Source of the DNA: an uncultured Flavihumibacter sp.
Lineage (GTDB): Bacteria > Bacteroidota > Bacteroidia > Chitinophagales > Chitinophagaceae
Reading direction: 5' to 3'
Length of the DNA: 45,054 nt
Assembly (NCBI GenBank): GCA_902168225.1
Contig: CABHOW010000085.1
Location: 1 to 45,054 of the forward strand
In this document: piece by piece, positions 18,905 to 27,935 of the stretch
How the letters are laid out: each line of letters begins with the position of its first letter
How positions within the stretch are numbered: the stretch's first letter is position 1
Program-made: the position numbers and the translations under genes
The notes under the pieces: model-generated
The model's database searches: none
What the model was told of the DNA's origin: nothing
What the model saw: only the letters and a program-made list of their open reading frames with translations

Positions 18905-19750
18905 TTAATAAAACGATTTTTTGTTGGTTTTGTTCCAGGTCATAACAATTAATAGCCCTACTATAGCACCCCCAATATGTGCCCAACGCGCTACATTATC
19001 ACCCGCTGAATTTTGAAGTGCAAAGAACAATTCATATCCAAAATAAAGTAACCCTAGCCATTTTGCTTTAACCGGGAGTAGAAAATAAATATAAATATAG
19101 GTATTGGGAAAAAGGTAAATAAAGGCAGCCAATACACCGAATACGGCACCACTGGCACCTAGCGTAGCAGTATTTACTGTATTTGTATAATAGGTACTAA
19201 GTACCCTAAATACTTGATTGGATAAACCTGCTGAATCGGTGTCTGCTGTTCTTAAGGCATCCAGTAGAGAAGCTCTCTCGGTAAACTCAATTTTATTATC
19301 GCTGATAAATTGAATCATGGCACGGTTAAATGCTACCCCACCATTAGCATGTAATCGAACAAGATTTTCATAGCCTTTCATCAATGGTATAAACTCATAA
19401 CTCAAAAATAATAGATGGATCAGAGCAGCTCCTAAACCACAAATAATATAAAAAATTAAAAACCGTTTGGAGCCCCATAAATTTTCCAGTACGGCACCAA
19501 ACATCCAGAGTGCAAACATATTCCCGAAAATATGTCCAAAGTCGCCATGCAAAAACATATGAGTGATCAACTGCCAAGGGCGAAACAAAGGGCTTTGCCA
19601 AGCATGTAAAGCCAAACTATCTTCAAAGGAAAAAACAGCGGAAGGGCCTGTAAAAGTTTTTTGCGCTAAAAAGAATAGCACATTAATGATCAATAAATTT
19701 TTAATGATCGTTGGCAGGATCTCAAATCTACTCGGACGAAACTCAGTCAT
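18905..19750 (-). CDS. Rhomboid intramembrane serine protease
   Basis: 281 residues. It should cleave membrane-spanning substrates inside the inner membrane. The Ser200-His258 dyad is in place: ATLGASGAVFGVLAA in TM4 and RWAHIGGAIVGLL in TM6. The TM2 motif MFLHGDFGHIFGNMFALWMFG is classic. An unusual soluble loop of about 70 residues (about 125-195) separates TM3 from TM4, longer than in GlpG. It begins 3 bp after rlmD and ends 1 bp before the inactive paralogue, so the pair is made in equal order from one message. Confidence 0.92.
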   Translation of the reverse strand: MTEFRPSRFEILPTIIKNLLIINVLFFLAQKTFTGPSAVFSFEDSLALHAWQSPLFRPWQLITHMFLHGDFGHIFGNMFALWMFGAVLENLWGSKRFLIFYIICGLGAALIHLLFLSYEFIPLMKGYENLVRLHANGGVAFNRAMIQFISDNKIEFTERASLLDALRTADTDSAGLSNQVFRVLSTYYTNTVNTATLGASGAVFGVLAAFIYLFPNTYIYIYFLLPVKAKWLGLLYFGYELFFALQNSAGDNVARWAHIGGAIVGLLIVMTWNKTNKKSFY

Positions 19751-19753
19751 AGT

Positions 19754-21172
19754 TTATGTTAATTTCATTTGAACAACATTTTCAATATGCAAGGTATGTG
19801 GAAACATATCTACCGGTTGAATTTTTGTTACTGTGTACTTCTCTGCTAATAACGCTAAATCACGGGCTTGTGTTGCGGGGTTACAACTTACATATACCAC
19901 TAATGGTGCTGCAATATCCAATAATTTCTTCACTAACTTATCATGCATACCCGCGCGTGGCGGATCGGTAATGATCACATCGGGTTTACCATGTTGAGCA
20001 AAAAAATCATCGGTACAAATATCTATCACATCACCTGCAAAAAAATGACTATGTGTTACACTGTTTAATTTTGCATTTTCTTTAGCATCTTCAATAGCAT
20101 CTGCCACCACTTCTACCCCCACTAACTTTTTGGCTTTTTTACTTACAAATAGCCCGATACTGCCCGTACCACAATATAAGTCGTACACTAACTGAGAACC
20201 ATCAAGCGCTGCAAATTCACGTGTAACAGTATATAGTTTTTCAGCTTGTTTGGTATTGGTTTGAAAAAATGATTTCGGACTAACCTTAAATTGCAGATCC
20301 TCTAGTTTTTCAATGATAAAACCCTTTCCGAAATAAGTAATGGGATGTTGATCGAATAAGCTATCGTTTTTCTTATTATTGATCGTATACAGCAGGGTTG
20401 TAATTTGCGGAAAAGACTTCAAAAGCATATTCAGTAAGGCTTCACGCGGTTCCTTATCTTCATAGGCAATAACCACATTTACCATCCACTCCCCAATAGT
20501 ACTATTGCGCACCAATACATTTCTGATCCACCCTTCGTGCTTTTTTATATCATAAAAAGGTAGTTTGGCATCCAGTACAAATTTTGCAATGGCATTTCTG
20601 ATATTATTGGTAGGCTCTTCCTGTAAATAGCAGGTATTTATTTCTACCACTTTATCAAAAAAACCTCTTACATGAAAGCCGGCTGCACCAGGCTGTTCAG
20701 CGAGCTCACCTTCCGCTTTAAGCCTCCGAAATTCTTCGGTAGGAATAAATTTCCGCGTAGCGAAAGTATATTCCATTTTATTGCGATATTGCGTAGTAGC
20801 CTCGGCACCAATAATCGGTTGAATAGGGGGTAATGGTATTTTTGCTATACGCGTGAGGTTATCCGTAACCTGCTGCTGCTTATACACCAGCTGTTTTGAA
20901 TAGGGTAACATTTGCCATTGGCAACCCCCACAAACCCCAAAATGACTGCAAAAGGGGGTAACCCGGTCTGCAGCGAGTTGATGCGTTTTTACCACAAACC
21001 CCTCCGCCCAATCCGACTTGCTTTTAGATAACTGAACATCCACGATATCGCCGGGTACTGCACCCTCTATAAAAACTACTTTTCCGTTTACCCGGGCAAG
21101 TGCCTTCCCCTCGGCTGCATAATCAATTACGGGTACTTGTTCCAGTACTACTGTTTTTCGTTGCTTCTTCAC
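19754..21172 (-). CDS. rlmD: 23S rRNA (uracil-5-)-methyltransferase, RlmD/RlmCD type
   Basis: 472 residues. Makes 5-methyluridine in 23S rRNA using S-adenosylmethionine. An N-terminal TRAM domain (about 1-60) binds RNA. Cys75, Cys81 and Cys84 (CSHFGVCGGC) with a later Cys in NTCYLQ fit the 4Fe-4S cluster of the RumA group. The SAM site is VYDLYCGTGSIGLFV, the DPPRAGMH motif follows, and the catalytic nucleophile is Cys430 in YVSCNPATQ. The start is GTG 21172. A -7-like element TACCTTTA sits only 5 bp upstream, which suggests a leaderless message. It heads the seven-gene leftward unit. TrmA-family tRNA activity is the alternative, but the Fe-S cysteines favour RlmD/RlmCD. Confidence 0.9.
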   Translation of the reverse strand: MKKQRKTVVLEQVPVIDYAAEGKALARVNGKVVFIEGAVPGDIVDVQLSKSKSDWAEGFVVKTHQLAADRVTPFCSHFGVCGGCQWQMLPYSKQLVYKQQQVTDNLTRIAKIPLPPIQPIIGAEATTQYRNKMEYTFATRKFIPTEEFRRLKAEGELAEQPGAAGFHVRGFFDKVVEINTCYLQEEPTNNIRNAIAKFVLDAKLPFYDIKKHEGWIRNVLVRNSTIGEWMVNVVIAYEDKEPREALLNMLLKSFPQITTLLYTINNKKNDSLFDQHPITYFGKGFIIEKLEDLQFKVSPKSFFQTNTKQAEKLYTVTREFAALDGSQLVYDLYCGTGSIGLFVSKKAKKLVGVEVVADAIEDAKENAKLNSVTHSHFFAGDVIDICTDDFFAQHGKPDVIITDPPRAGMHDKLVKKLLDIAAPLVVYVSCNPATQARDLALLAEKYTVTKIQPVDMFPHTLHIENVVQMKLT

Positions 21173-21176
21173 GAAG

Positions 21177-21184
21177 TAAAGGTA
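21177..21184 (-). promoter_or_regulatory. -7-like promoter element TACCTTTA for the rlmD operon
   Basis: It matches the Bacteroidota -7 consensus TAnnTTTG except for the last base and sits 5 bp before GTG 21172. No clear -33 TTG is placed with confidence. Confidence 0.4.
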
Positions 21185-21234
21185 CGAATTTGCATTGCCT
21201 TTGTTTTTGTAATTTCATCCCCGAATATTTGAAT

Positions 21235-22680
21235 ATGCGTAATAAATCATTTTTCATCTTTAGCTTATTTTTTTTATCGGTAATGGCCACCGGTGCGCAA
21301 GTACCCAAGACTTCACCCTCCGGATATAGGATACCCATTACCATTACGCCTCTAAAGAACACAAAAGTATACTTGGGTTCTTATTTTGGTAAAAGCATGA
21401 CACTCGTTGATTCAGCAAAAATAGATGCGAATAGCAAGGGGGTTTTTCAGGGAGCAAAAAAATTAACCGGCGGTATTTATTTTGTGGTGTCTCCCGGCTA
21501 TACTATCTTATTTGAATTATTGATGGATGCACAGCAGCAATTTTCTATTGTAGCAGATACAGCTCAGAAAGAAAAAGCGGTTATTAGTGGTTCTGCCGAT
21601 AATGATCTTTTTAAACAGTATTCGATTTTTTCCACTGAAAAAGGAAAACTTTTACAACAACTTGAAGCTGCGTTTAAAGCTGCTACAAATAAAGCCGATT
21701 CTACCCGGATAAGAGAACAGATCATTAAAACCGATAAAGCATTAAGGGATTATCAAGAAAATATTATTAAAACAAAACCGCAGAGTTTATTGGCCACTTT
21801 GTTTTCAGCAATGAAGCGGCCCACACCGCCTGCCATACCTGTGATAAAAGGTAAACCCGATTCTACCTATCCCTACTATTTTGTAAAGAATCATTATTGG
21901 GATGGTATTAGTTTTAATGATGATCGTTTATTACGAACTCCTTTTTTTGAACCTAAGATCGATGAGTATTATAAAAATTATGTATCTCCCAATCCCGATT
22001 CCATTATTCAGGAAGTAAAGATGATGTTATTGTATGCACGTTCGGGAAAAGAAATATATCCTTACCTGCTTACCAAGTTCACCAATAAGTATATGACTCC
22101 CGAATTTATGGGTCAGGATAAAGTATTTGTGTATTTATTTGAAAATTTTTACGCTAAAGGAGATACCTTATTATTAAACCCGGCTTCGCGCAAAACCGTT
22201 ACTGAAAGAGCTTATAGCCTCATGGCAAACCAATTAGGCAATCCGGCACCTGTACTCGATTTAACAGATACATTAGGTAAAACGGTTTCATTATATGCGC
22301 AAAAATCGCCGTTTACATTAGTTGTTTTTTGGGATCCTAATTGCGGACATTGTAAGGAAGAACTACCGCGTATAGATTCTATTTATAGAGCTAAATGGAA
22401 AGCAAAAGGCGTATCTGTTTATTCCGTAAATATTTATGAGAATGAAATTGTTGCATGGAAACAATTTTTGAAAGAGAAAAATATAAGTAAAGAATGGGTG
22501 CAAGCGTATCAAACCAAAGCAGCACGGGATGCAGAACAAAAAGCGGGTGTACCTAATTATCGGCAGCTATATGATATTTTTAAAACGCCCACACTTTATT
22601 TATTGGATAAAGATAAGCGCATTATGGCCAAGCAGCTTAGTATAGAACAGTTCGATGCTTTGTTAGAAGCTAAACAATAG
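21235..22680 (+). CDS. Secreted TlpA-like thioredoxin-fold protein with N-terminal DUF4369-type domain
   Basis: 481 residues from ATG 21235; the longer open frame from 21100 runs antisense to rlmD and lacks a signal. The signal peptide is MRNKSFFIFSLFFLSVMATGAQ. Residues 30-130 resemble the DUF4369 beta domain (ITITPLKNTKVYLGSYFGKS), the middle is helical, and the C-terminal 140 residues are a thioredoxin fold with Cys370-Gly-His-Cys373 (WDPNCGHCKEELPRI) and a cis-Pro in IFKTPTLYLLDKD. It should act as a periplasmic thiol-disulfide reductase or a redox partner in envelope protein maturation. It overlaps the converging metF gene by 11 bp at the 3' end. Confidence 0.87.
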   Translation: MRNKSFFIFSLFFLSVMATGAQVPKTSPSGYRIPITITPLKNTKVYLGSYFGKSMTLVDSAKIDANSKGVFQGAKKLTGGIYFVVSPGYTILFELLMDAQQQFSIVADTAQKEKAVISGSADNDLFKQYSIFSTEKGKLLQQLEAAFKAATNKADSTRIREQIIKTDKALRDYQENIIKTKPQSLLATLFSAMKRPTPPAIPVIKGKPDSTYPYYFVKNHYWDGISFNDDRLLRTPFFEPKIDEYYKNYVSPNPDSIIQEVKMMLLYARSGKEIYPYLLTKFTNKYMTPEFMGQDKVFVYLFENFYAKGDTLLLNPASRKTVTERAYSLMANQLGNPAPVLDLTDTLGKTVSLYAQKSPFTLVVFWDPNCGHCKEELPRIDSIYRAKWKAKGVSVYSVNIYENEIVAWKQFLKEKNISKEWVQAYQTKAARDAEQKAGVPNYRQLYDIFKTPTLYLLDKDKRIMAKQLSIEQFDALLEAKQ

Positions 22681-23623
22681 CATTGACCACATCCCAAATA
22701 ACTTTGGGCTTACCTAGTGTATAGTAGTGTAAAACAGGCACGCCGAATTTTTTCAATTCCTTACTTTGTTGGATTAGCCATTCCGTGCCTATTTGTTCGC
22801 ACTCGGCATCGGTTTTACATTTAGCAATAGCATTGGATAATTCGGTAGGAATATCTACATGAAAAATTCTTGGTAAAACCGAGAGTTGTTTTTTATTTGT
22901 GATAGGTTTTAATCCCGGAATAATGGGAACCGTAATACCCATATCTCTGCAAGTTTTTACATAATCAAAGAATTTTTGATTGTCGAAAAACATCTGCGTC
23001 ATAATATAATCGGCGCCTGCATCCACTTTTTCCTTTAGCCTTTGTAAATCTATTTCAAGATTGGGTGCTTCAAAATGTTTTTCGGGGTAGCCGGCGGTAC
23101 CTATACAGAAATTAGTTTTACCCCCGTTTTGTATGTCTTCATCAATATATAAACCATGATTCAGGTTTACCACTTGCTTTTGAAGATCGATGGCGAATCT
23201 ATGTCCACCGGGCTCAGGCTCAAAGCTGGCTTCATTTTTAGCGGCATCTCCCCGAAGTACCAGTACATTATCTATTCCTAAGAAATTAAGATCAATAAGG
23301 GCATCTTCACTTTCCCTTTTGTTAAAGCCACCACAAATAAAATGGGGTACCGTATCTACTTGGTAGTGGTTCATAATAGCGGCGCATATACCTACTGTAC
23401 CCGGGCGTTTACGAACTTCTACTTTATCGAAAGTGCCATCGGCTTTCTTTTTAAAAGCGGTTTCGCTGCGATGATAAGTAACATTGATCCAAGAAGGTTT
23501 AAACTCCATGAGTGGATCAAGATGATCATATACATTTTGGATGGTTTTCCCTTTTAGCGGTGGTAATACTTCAAAAGAAATAAGGGTATCTTTCGCCTGC
23601 TGAATATGTTCGGTAACTTTCAT
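22670..23623 (-). CDS. metF: 5,10-methylenetetrahydrofolate reductase
   Basis: 317 residues, the usual bacterial single-domain length. An FAD-dependent TIM barrel that reduces methylene-THF to methyl-THF for methionine synthesis. Family blocks are ISFEVLPPLKGKT with the catalytic Glu near residue 18, INVTYHRSE, VLRGDAAK, FCIGTAGYPEKH, DYIMTQMFFDNQKF and the PIIPGLKPI strand. No methionine synthase gene is in the window. The upstream gap of 138 bp to lptB holds a TATCTTGC -7-like element overlapping a perfect palindrome, so some local control is possible. No SAM riboswitch is evident. Confidence 0.95.
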   Translation of the reverse strand: MKVTEHIQQAKDTLISFEVLPPLKGKTIQNVYDHLDPLMEFKPSWINVTYHRSETAFKKKADGTFDKVEVRKRPGTVGICAAIMNHYQVDTVPHFICGGFNKRESEDALIDLNFLGIDNVLVLRGDAAKNEASFEPEPGGHRFAIDLQKQVVNLNHGLYIDEDIQNGGKTNFCIGTAGYPEKHFEAPNLEIDLQRLKEKVDAGADYIMTQMFFDNQKFFDYVKTCRDMGITVPIIPGLKPITNKKQLSVLPRIFHVDIPTELSNAIAKCKTDAECEQIGTEWLIQQSKELKKFGVPVLHYYTLGKPKVIWDVVNAIV

Positions 23624-23643
23624 CTGCTATACTAAACTTTTGT

Positions 23644-23651
23644 GCAAGATA
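23644..23651 (-). promoter_or_regulatory. -7-like promoter element TATCTTGC for metF
   Basis: 20 bp before the metF ATG. The same TATCTTGCAC string precedes the gene at 38481, and lptB has TATCTTTGCAC. The shared form supports it as the -7 region of this organism. Confidence 0.5.
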
Positions 23652-23664
23652 CAACGAGTTGTAT
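23649..23664. promoter_or_regulatory. Perfect palindrome ATACAAC-GA-GTTGTAT at the metF promoter
   Basis: Seven-base arms with a two-base spacer. It overlaps the first bases of the metF -7 element, the position expected for a repressor site. No regulator is identified. Confidence 0.45.
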
Positions 23665-23737
23665 AAATGATAACTATTAGCTATCCGAGCCGATCGTATT
23701 TAACTCCTTATAACACCTCTTTACCAACCATTTATTT

Positions 23738-23745
23738 TATCTTTG
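23738..23745 (+). promoter_or_regulatory. -7 promoter element TATCTTTG for lptB
   Basis: Exact fit to TAnnTTTG, 16 bp before the TTG start at 23762, so the leader would be about 10 nt. A -33 TTG is not obvious. Confidence 0.55.
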
Positions 23746-23761
23746 CACGAAATATTTTTTC

Positions 23762-24529
23762 TTGAGTCTTATCATCCATACTAAAAATCTTGTAAAACGC
23801 TATAAAGGCAGAACCGTAGTAAATCAGGTATCAGTGAGCGTTAAGCAAGGCGAAATTGTGGGGCTATTAGGCCCGAATGGTGCCGGTAAAACCACTTCCT
23901 TTTATATGGTGGTTGGGCTCATAAAACCCGACGAAGGAACCGTTTATCTCAACGAAGAAGATATTACTAAACTACCCATGTACAAAAGGGCGCAAATGGG
24001 TATCGGTTACTTACCTCAAGAAGCCAGTGTTTTCAGAAAGCTAAGTGTGGAAGATAATATTATGGCTGTGTTGGAAATGACCAAGCTCAATGCCGAAGAG
24101 CGAGCTGCTAAATTAGAATCCTTACTCGATGAGTTTAATTTACACCATGTTCGAAAAAATAATGGGGATAGCTTAAGTGGTGGTGAAAGAAGAAGAACAG
24201 AAATAGCTCGGGCATTAGCGGTTGATCCTAAATTTATTTTATTGGATGAACCCTTTGCAGGTGTTGACCCTATTGCGGTTGAAGATATTCAAAGCGTAGT
24301 GGCAAAACTCAAATACAAAAACATCGGCATCCTTATTACCGATCATAATGTGAACGAAACGCTTTCTATTTGCGATAGGGCTTACTTGCTTATTGAAGGA
24401 AAAATATTTAAACACGGAACAGCAGAAGAACTGGCCGAAGACGAGCAGGTTCGTCGCCTTTACCTAGGTACCAATTTCGAATTAAAGCGCAAAGATTGGA
24501 TTATAGAAATGGCGCGTGAAAATAGCTAG
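23762..24529 (+). CDS. lptB: LPS-export ABC transporter ATPase
   Basis: 255 residues; the cytoplasmic ATPase that powers LptFG to extract lipopolysaccharide from the inner membrane. All ABC motifs are standard: Walker [11 protein letters not shown]-loop YLPQEASVF, signature [15 protein letters not shown], Walker [14 protein letters not shown] and the His switch in TDHN. The LptB-typical [22 protein letters not shown] opening is present. No ATG exists upstream in frame, and the normal N-terminus begins at TTG 23762. Other lpt genes are not nearby. A short C-terminal extension ([15 protein letters not shown]) follows the usual end. Confidence 0.95.
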   Translation: MSLIIHTKNLVKRYKGRTVVNQVSVSVKQGEIVGLLGPNGAGKTTSFYMVVGLIKPDEGTVYLNEEDITKLPMYKRAQMGIGYLPQEASVFRKLSVEDNIMAVLEMTKLNAEERAAKLESLLDEFNLHHVRKNNGDSLSGGERRRTEIARALAVDPKFILLDEPFAGVDPIAVEDIQSVVAKLKYKNIGILITDHNVNETLSICDRAYLLIEGKIFKHGTAEELAEDEQVRRLYLGTNFELKRKDWIIEMARENS

Positions 24530-24579
24530 TCCTAAGTTGTTGATTATCTGCGCTTTTATCCTTATTTTCAGGTTTTATC

Positions 24580-26088
24580 ATGAAGCTGTTAAGCCCCGCT
24601 ATATCCCGATTAGCTCGCCTCCGCCATTGGCGAATTGAACAATGGGTACATGACCCCATTGCGGCACAGCGTGAGGTGTTACAAGATCTGGTTACACACG
24701 CTCAGTACACGGAATTTGGTCGGAAATACGGGTTTAATCAATTATTCACGATTCGGAAATTTAAAGAAGCGGTTCCTATTCACGAATACAATGATGTAAA
24801 GCCATATATAGAAAGAATCATGCAGGGGGAAGAAAATATTTTATGGAATACCCCGGTATCTTGGTTCGCAAAAAGCAGTGGAACCACCAGCGATAAAAGT
24901 AAGTTCATTCCTATAACGCAAGAAAGTTTGGAAGATTGTCATTTTCAAAGTGCGAAAGATGTGCTTACCCTTTACTATAATCGTCATAATGAAAGTGATC
25001 TGCTAACAGGTAAGGGATTGGTGATTGGAGGCAGTCACCAGATTAGTCCGATCAATGAATCCATGCAGTATGGCGATCTGAGTGCAGTACTTTTACAAAA
25101 TACGCCCATGTGGGCGAACTGGATCCGTACGCCTGAACTGTCTATTGCCTTATTAGATGAATGGGAAACTAAGATAGAAAAGCTTGCACAAAGTACAATT
25201 GAAGAAGATGTAACTTCTATTTCAGGAGTACCTACCTGGACCCTTATTTTGATCAGAAGAATTTTAGAGATAACTGGAAAAGCAACTTTAAAAGAAGTAT
25301 GGCCGAATTTGGAACTATATATACATGGGGGTGTTTCTTTTGTGCCTTATAGAGATCAGTTTAAAAAATTAATTGGGGAAGGCTGTAGTTATTTAGAAAT
25401 GTATAATGCCAGTGAAGGTTTTTTTGCTGCGCAAGATACACCCGATGAAGAGGGTATGTTATTGTTTGTAGAGAATGGAATATTTTATGAATTCATGCCG
25501 GTAAGTGAGTATGGCAAAGAAAATCCAACTACGATTGGGTTAGACAAAGTAGAGGTTGGACAAAACTACGCGATGGTTATTAGCACCAATGGAGGCTTAT
25601 GGAGATATTTATTGGGAGATACCGTTCAGTTCACATCATTATATCCTTTCAAAATAAAAGTGAGCGGAAGGCTTAAACAGTATATCAATGCTTTTGGAGA
25701 AGAACTGATTGCTGATAATGCAGATAAAGCTATTGCCATAGCTTGTGAGAAAACAGGTTTAATGGTGAATGATTATACTGCTGCGCCTGTTTATTTTGGT
25801 GATAATACCAAAGGCACCCATGAATGGTTGATAGAGTTTGAGAAACCGCCGAATAATATTGAGGCTTTTGCCTACGAATTAGACTGTGCATTGAAGTCTG
25901 TAAATAGCGATTACGAAGCAAAGCGATATAAAGATATTGCACTGAGTTTACCTATTGTACAAGTATTAGCAAAGGGAACCTTTAATGCGTGGCTAAAGCA
26001 GAAAGGGAAGCTTGGCGGGCAACATAAAGTACCGAGATTGAGTAATGAAAGAATTTATATTGAGGAAGTAAAAAAATTGATTACATAA
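24580..26088 (+). CDS. GH3-family acyl-adenylate-forming protein
   Basis: 502 residues of the GH3 family, named for plant auxin-responsive amide synthetases but common in Bacteroidota with unknown substrates. The ATP-binding motif SSGTTSDKSKF (residues 99-109), the YNASEGFF block and the late WRYLLGDTVQF motif are all there, matching the ANL-type adenylation fold. It would activate a carboxylic acid and couple it to an amine, possibly an amino acid. It lies between lptB (50 bp upstream) and fabG (36 bp downstream) on the same strand. Whether it acts in lipid or envelope chemistry with them is inference. Confidence 0.93.
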   Translation: MKLLSPAISRLARLRHWRIEQWVHDPIAAQREVLQDLVTHAQYTEFGRKYGFNQLFTIRKFKEAVPIHEYNDVKPYIERIMQGEENILWNTPVSWFAKSSGTTSDKSKFIPITQESLEDCHFQSAKDVLTLYYNRHNESDLLTGKGLVIGGSHQISPINESMQYGDLSAVLLQNTPMWANWIRTPELSIALLDEWETKIEKLAQSTIEEDVTSISGVPTWTLILIRRILEITGKATLKEVWPNLELYIHGGVSFVPYRDQFKKLIGEGCSYLEMYNASEGFFAAQDTPDEEGMLLFVENGIFYEFMPVSEYGKENPTTIGLDKVEVGQNYAMVISTNGGLWRYLLGDTVQFTSLYPFKIKVSGRLKQYINAFGEELIADNADKAIAIACEKTGLMVNDYTAAPVYFGDNTKGTHEWLIEFEKPPNNIEAFAYELDCALKSVNSDYEAKRYKDIALSLPIVQVLAKGTFNAWLKQKGKLGGQHKVPRLSNERIYIEEVKKLIT

Positions 26089-26124
26089 TAATAACGTTTA
26101 TTTGCGCATTCAAAAATTATTATC

Positions 26125-26880
26125 ATGCAATTATTAACAGGGAAAACATCTATTGTTACAGGGGCAGCCAGAGGTATTGGAGCAGCCATAGCTTTGAAAT
26201 TAGCCGAACATGGAAGTAATGTTGTATTAACCTATGTAAGTGATGGTAGTGCAGAAAAGGCAAATGCCTTGGTTGCACAGATAGAAGGGATGGGTGTAAA
26301 AGCAAAAGCCGTAAAAAGCAATGCAGGTGTTTTTGCGGAGTGTGAAACATTAGTAAATGATACGATAAAAGAATTTGGTGCGATTGATGTTTGCGTAAAC
26401 AATGCAGGGATTTCAAAAGACAATTTATTGTTGCGTATGAGTGAGGAACAGTGGGATGAAGTGATGGATATTAATTTGAAAAGTATTTTTAACATGACGA
26501 AACAGGTCATTCGTCCAATGATGAAAGCCAAATCGGGTAGTATTATAAACATGAGTTCAATTATCGGTATCAGAGGTAATGCAGGGCAGAGTAGCTATGC
26601 AGCCAGTAAGGCCGGTATTATCGGATTTACAAAATCTATTGCTGCTGAGTTGGGTAGCAGAAATATTCGTTGCAATGCCATTGCCCCGGGTTTTATTGAA
26701 ACCGACATGACACATTATTTAAAAGATGGAGATGCTGCTACCTCTTTTCTACAAAAAATTCCTTTGGGAAGATTTGGTAAGGCAGAAGAGATTGCTAACA
26801 CTACTTTGTTTTTAGCAAGTGATATGAGTTCTTATATTACCGGCCAGGTGTTAAGCACTTGCGGAGGATTGAATATTTAG
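26125..26880 (+). CDS. fabG: 3-oxoacyl-ACP reductase (SDR family)
   Basis: 251 residues; reduces 3-oxoacyl-ACP to 3-hydroxyacyl-ACP with NADPH in fatty-acid elongation. The nucleotide loop TGAARGIGAA, the NNAGIS motif, the catalytic Ser145, Tyr158 and Lys162 (SSYAASKAG) and the C-terminal YITGQVLSTCGGLNI are standard. The acetoacetyl-CoA reductase PhaB is a close alternative, but no polyhydroxyalkanoate genes are nearby. It is the last gene of the lptB-GH3-fabG run and converges with the SbtA-like gene, 6 bp apart. Confidence 0.9.
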   Translation: MQLLTGKTSIVTGAARGIGAAIALKLAEHGSNVVLTYVSDGSAEKANALVAQIEGMGVKAKAVKSNAGVFAECETLVNDTIKEFGAIDVCVNNAGISKDNLLLRMSEEQWDEVMDINLKSIFNMTKQVIRPMMKAKSGSIINMSSIIGIRGNAGQSSYAASKAGIIGFTKSIAAELGSRNIRCNAIAPGFIETDMTHYLKDGDAATSFLQKIPLGRFGKAEEIANTTLFLASDMSSYITGQVLSTCGGLNI

Positions 26881-26886
26881 TGATAG

Positions 26887-27858
26887 TTACACCGTTGGTA
26901 TCCATTCAATGAATAACCAATACAGCGGCATTCCTATACTTATATTAAACGGGAATGTTAGTCCTAATGCCATTGGTATATAAAGGCCGGGGTCTGCTTT
27001 TGGGGCGGCCAGTCGCATGGCTGCAGGAACTGCAATATAAGATGCACTTGCTGCAAGAATAGCAAGCATAAATCGATTACCGGTTTCTATATGCCAAAAA
27101 CTACTGATCCACACAGCCATCAAACCGTTGAATAAAGGAATAACAATACTGATTACAGTTACAAACCAGCCATACTGAATAAACGCTTTAAATCGTTTCG
27201 CGGCTACCATACCCATTTCCAGTAAGAAAATAGCTAGGAATCCTTTAAAAATATCTGAGGTAAATGGTTTGATCCCTTCCGCTTGTTTGGTATCTGCAAT
27301 AAGACCAATAAAAAGGCTCCCTAAAATCATCCAAACAGATCCATTGGTAAAAGCATCATGAAGAACAGTTTTAAAACTGCTTGTTTTCTCCTGGCTTTTT
27401 TCATATTTACGAATGAGGATCATACCTACTACAATAGCAGGTGCTTCCATCATCGCCATGGCGGCCACCATGTGGCCGCCATAAGGTGTATTGTTCATCT
27501 CTAAAAAAGAAGCGGCTGAAATAAAAGTAACTGCACTCACCGATCCGTATGCAGAGGCTACGGCCCCGGCATCAGATACATTTAATTTCCACCTCAACAA
27601 ATAAAATACATATAACGGCACTACAATAGAAAATAAAAGTGCCAGCACAAGTGTAATAATTATTGTTTCATTGATACCACTATGTATTAATTCTTGTCCA
27701 CCCCTAAACCCAATAGAAAAAAGTAAATAAAGAGAAATGAATTTTGCACTGGAGGCCGGTATTTCCAGATCACTTTTAACAATTGTGGCCAATACACCCA
27801 AAATAAAGAATAGTAGCACCGGGTTGGTAAGATTGCTGATTAAAATATTCGTATTCAT
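26887..27858 (-). CDS. Sodium-dependent bicarbonate-transporter-like permease (SbtA family)
   Basis: 323 residues with about 10 membrane helices in two inverted halves, matching the SbtA/DUF897 family (LTNPVLLFFILGVLATIVKSDLEIP near the start). Conserved-looking substrate segments are GSVSAVTFISAASFLE in the first half and ASASYIAVPAAMRLA in the second. In cyanobacteria SbtA takes up bicarbonate with sodium. In heterotrophs it may supply bicarbonate for carboxylases, and there is no SbtB-like PII gene beside it. It diverges from the ABC exporter over a 109-bp gap that contains a perfect inverted repeat. Confidence 0.9.
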   Translation of the reverse strand: MNTNILISNLTNPVLLFFILGVLATIVKSDLEIPASSAKFISLYLLFSIGFRGGQELIHSGINETIIITLVLALLFSIVVPLYVFYLLRWKLNVSDAGAVASAYGSVSAVTFISAASFLEMNNTPYGGHMVAAMAMMEAPAIVVGMILIRKYEKSQEKTSSFKTVLHDAFTNGSVWMILGSLFIGLIADTKQAEGIKPFTSDIFKGFLAIFLLEMGMVAAKRFKAFIQYGWFVTVISIVIPLFNGLMAVWISSFWHIETGNRFMLAILAASASYIAVPAAMRLAAPKADPGLYIPMALGLTFPFNISIGMPLYWLFIEWIPTV

Positions 27859-27907
27859 GGTAAATTGGGTTGTATTTTTACTTTCTTAGCAGTTGATTAA
27901 CGAAATT

Positions 27908-27935
27908 AGGCACAATCCTTGTCAATATTGTGCCT
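27908..27935. promoter_or_regulatory. Perfect inverted repeat AGGCACAAT-N10-ATTGTGCCT
   Basis: Nine-base arms at 27908-27916 and 27927-27935, with a second palindrome CAATATTG at 27923-27930 nested inside. It sits 50 bp from the SbtA-like start and 32 bp from the exporter start. No T-run follows on either strand, so a regulator-binding site fits better than a terminator. Confidence 0.55.
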
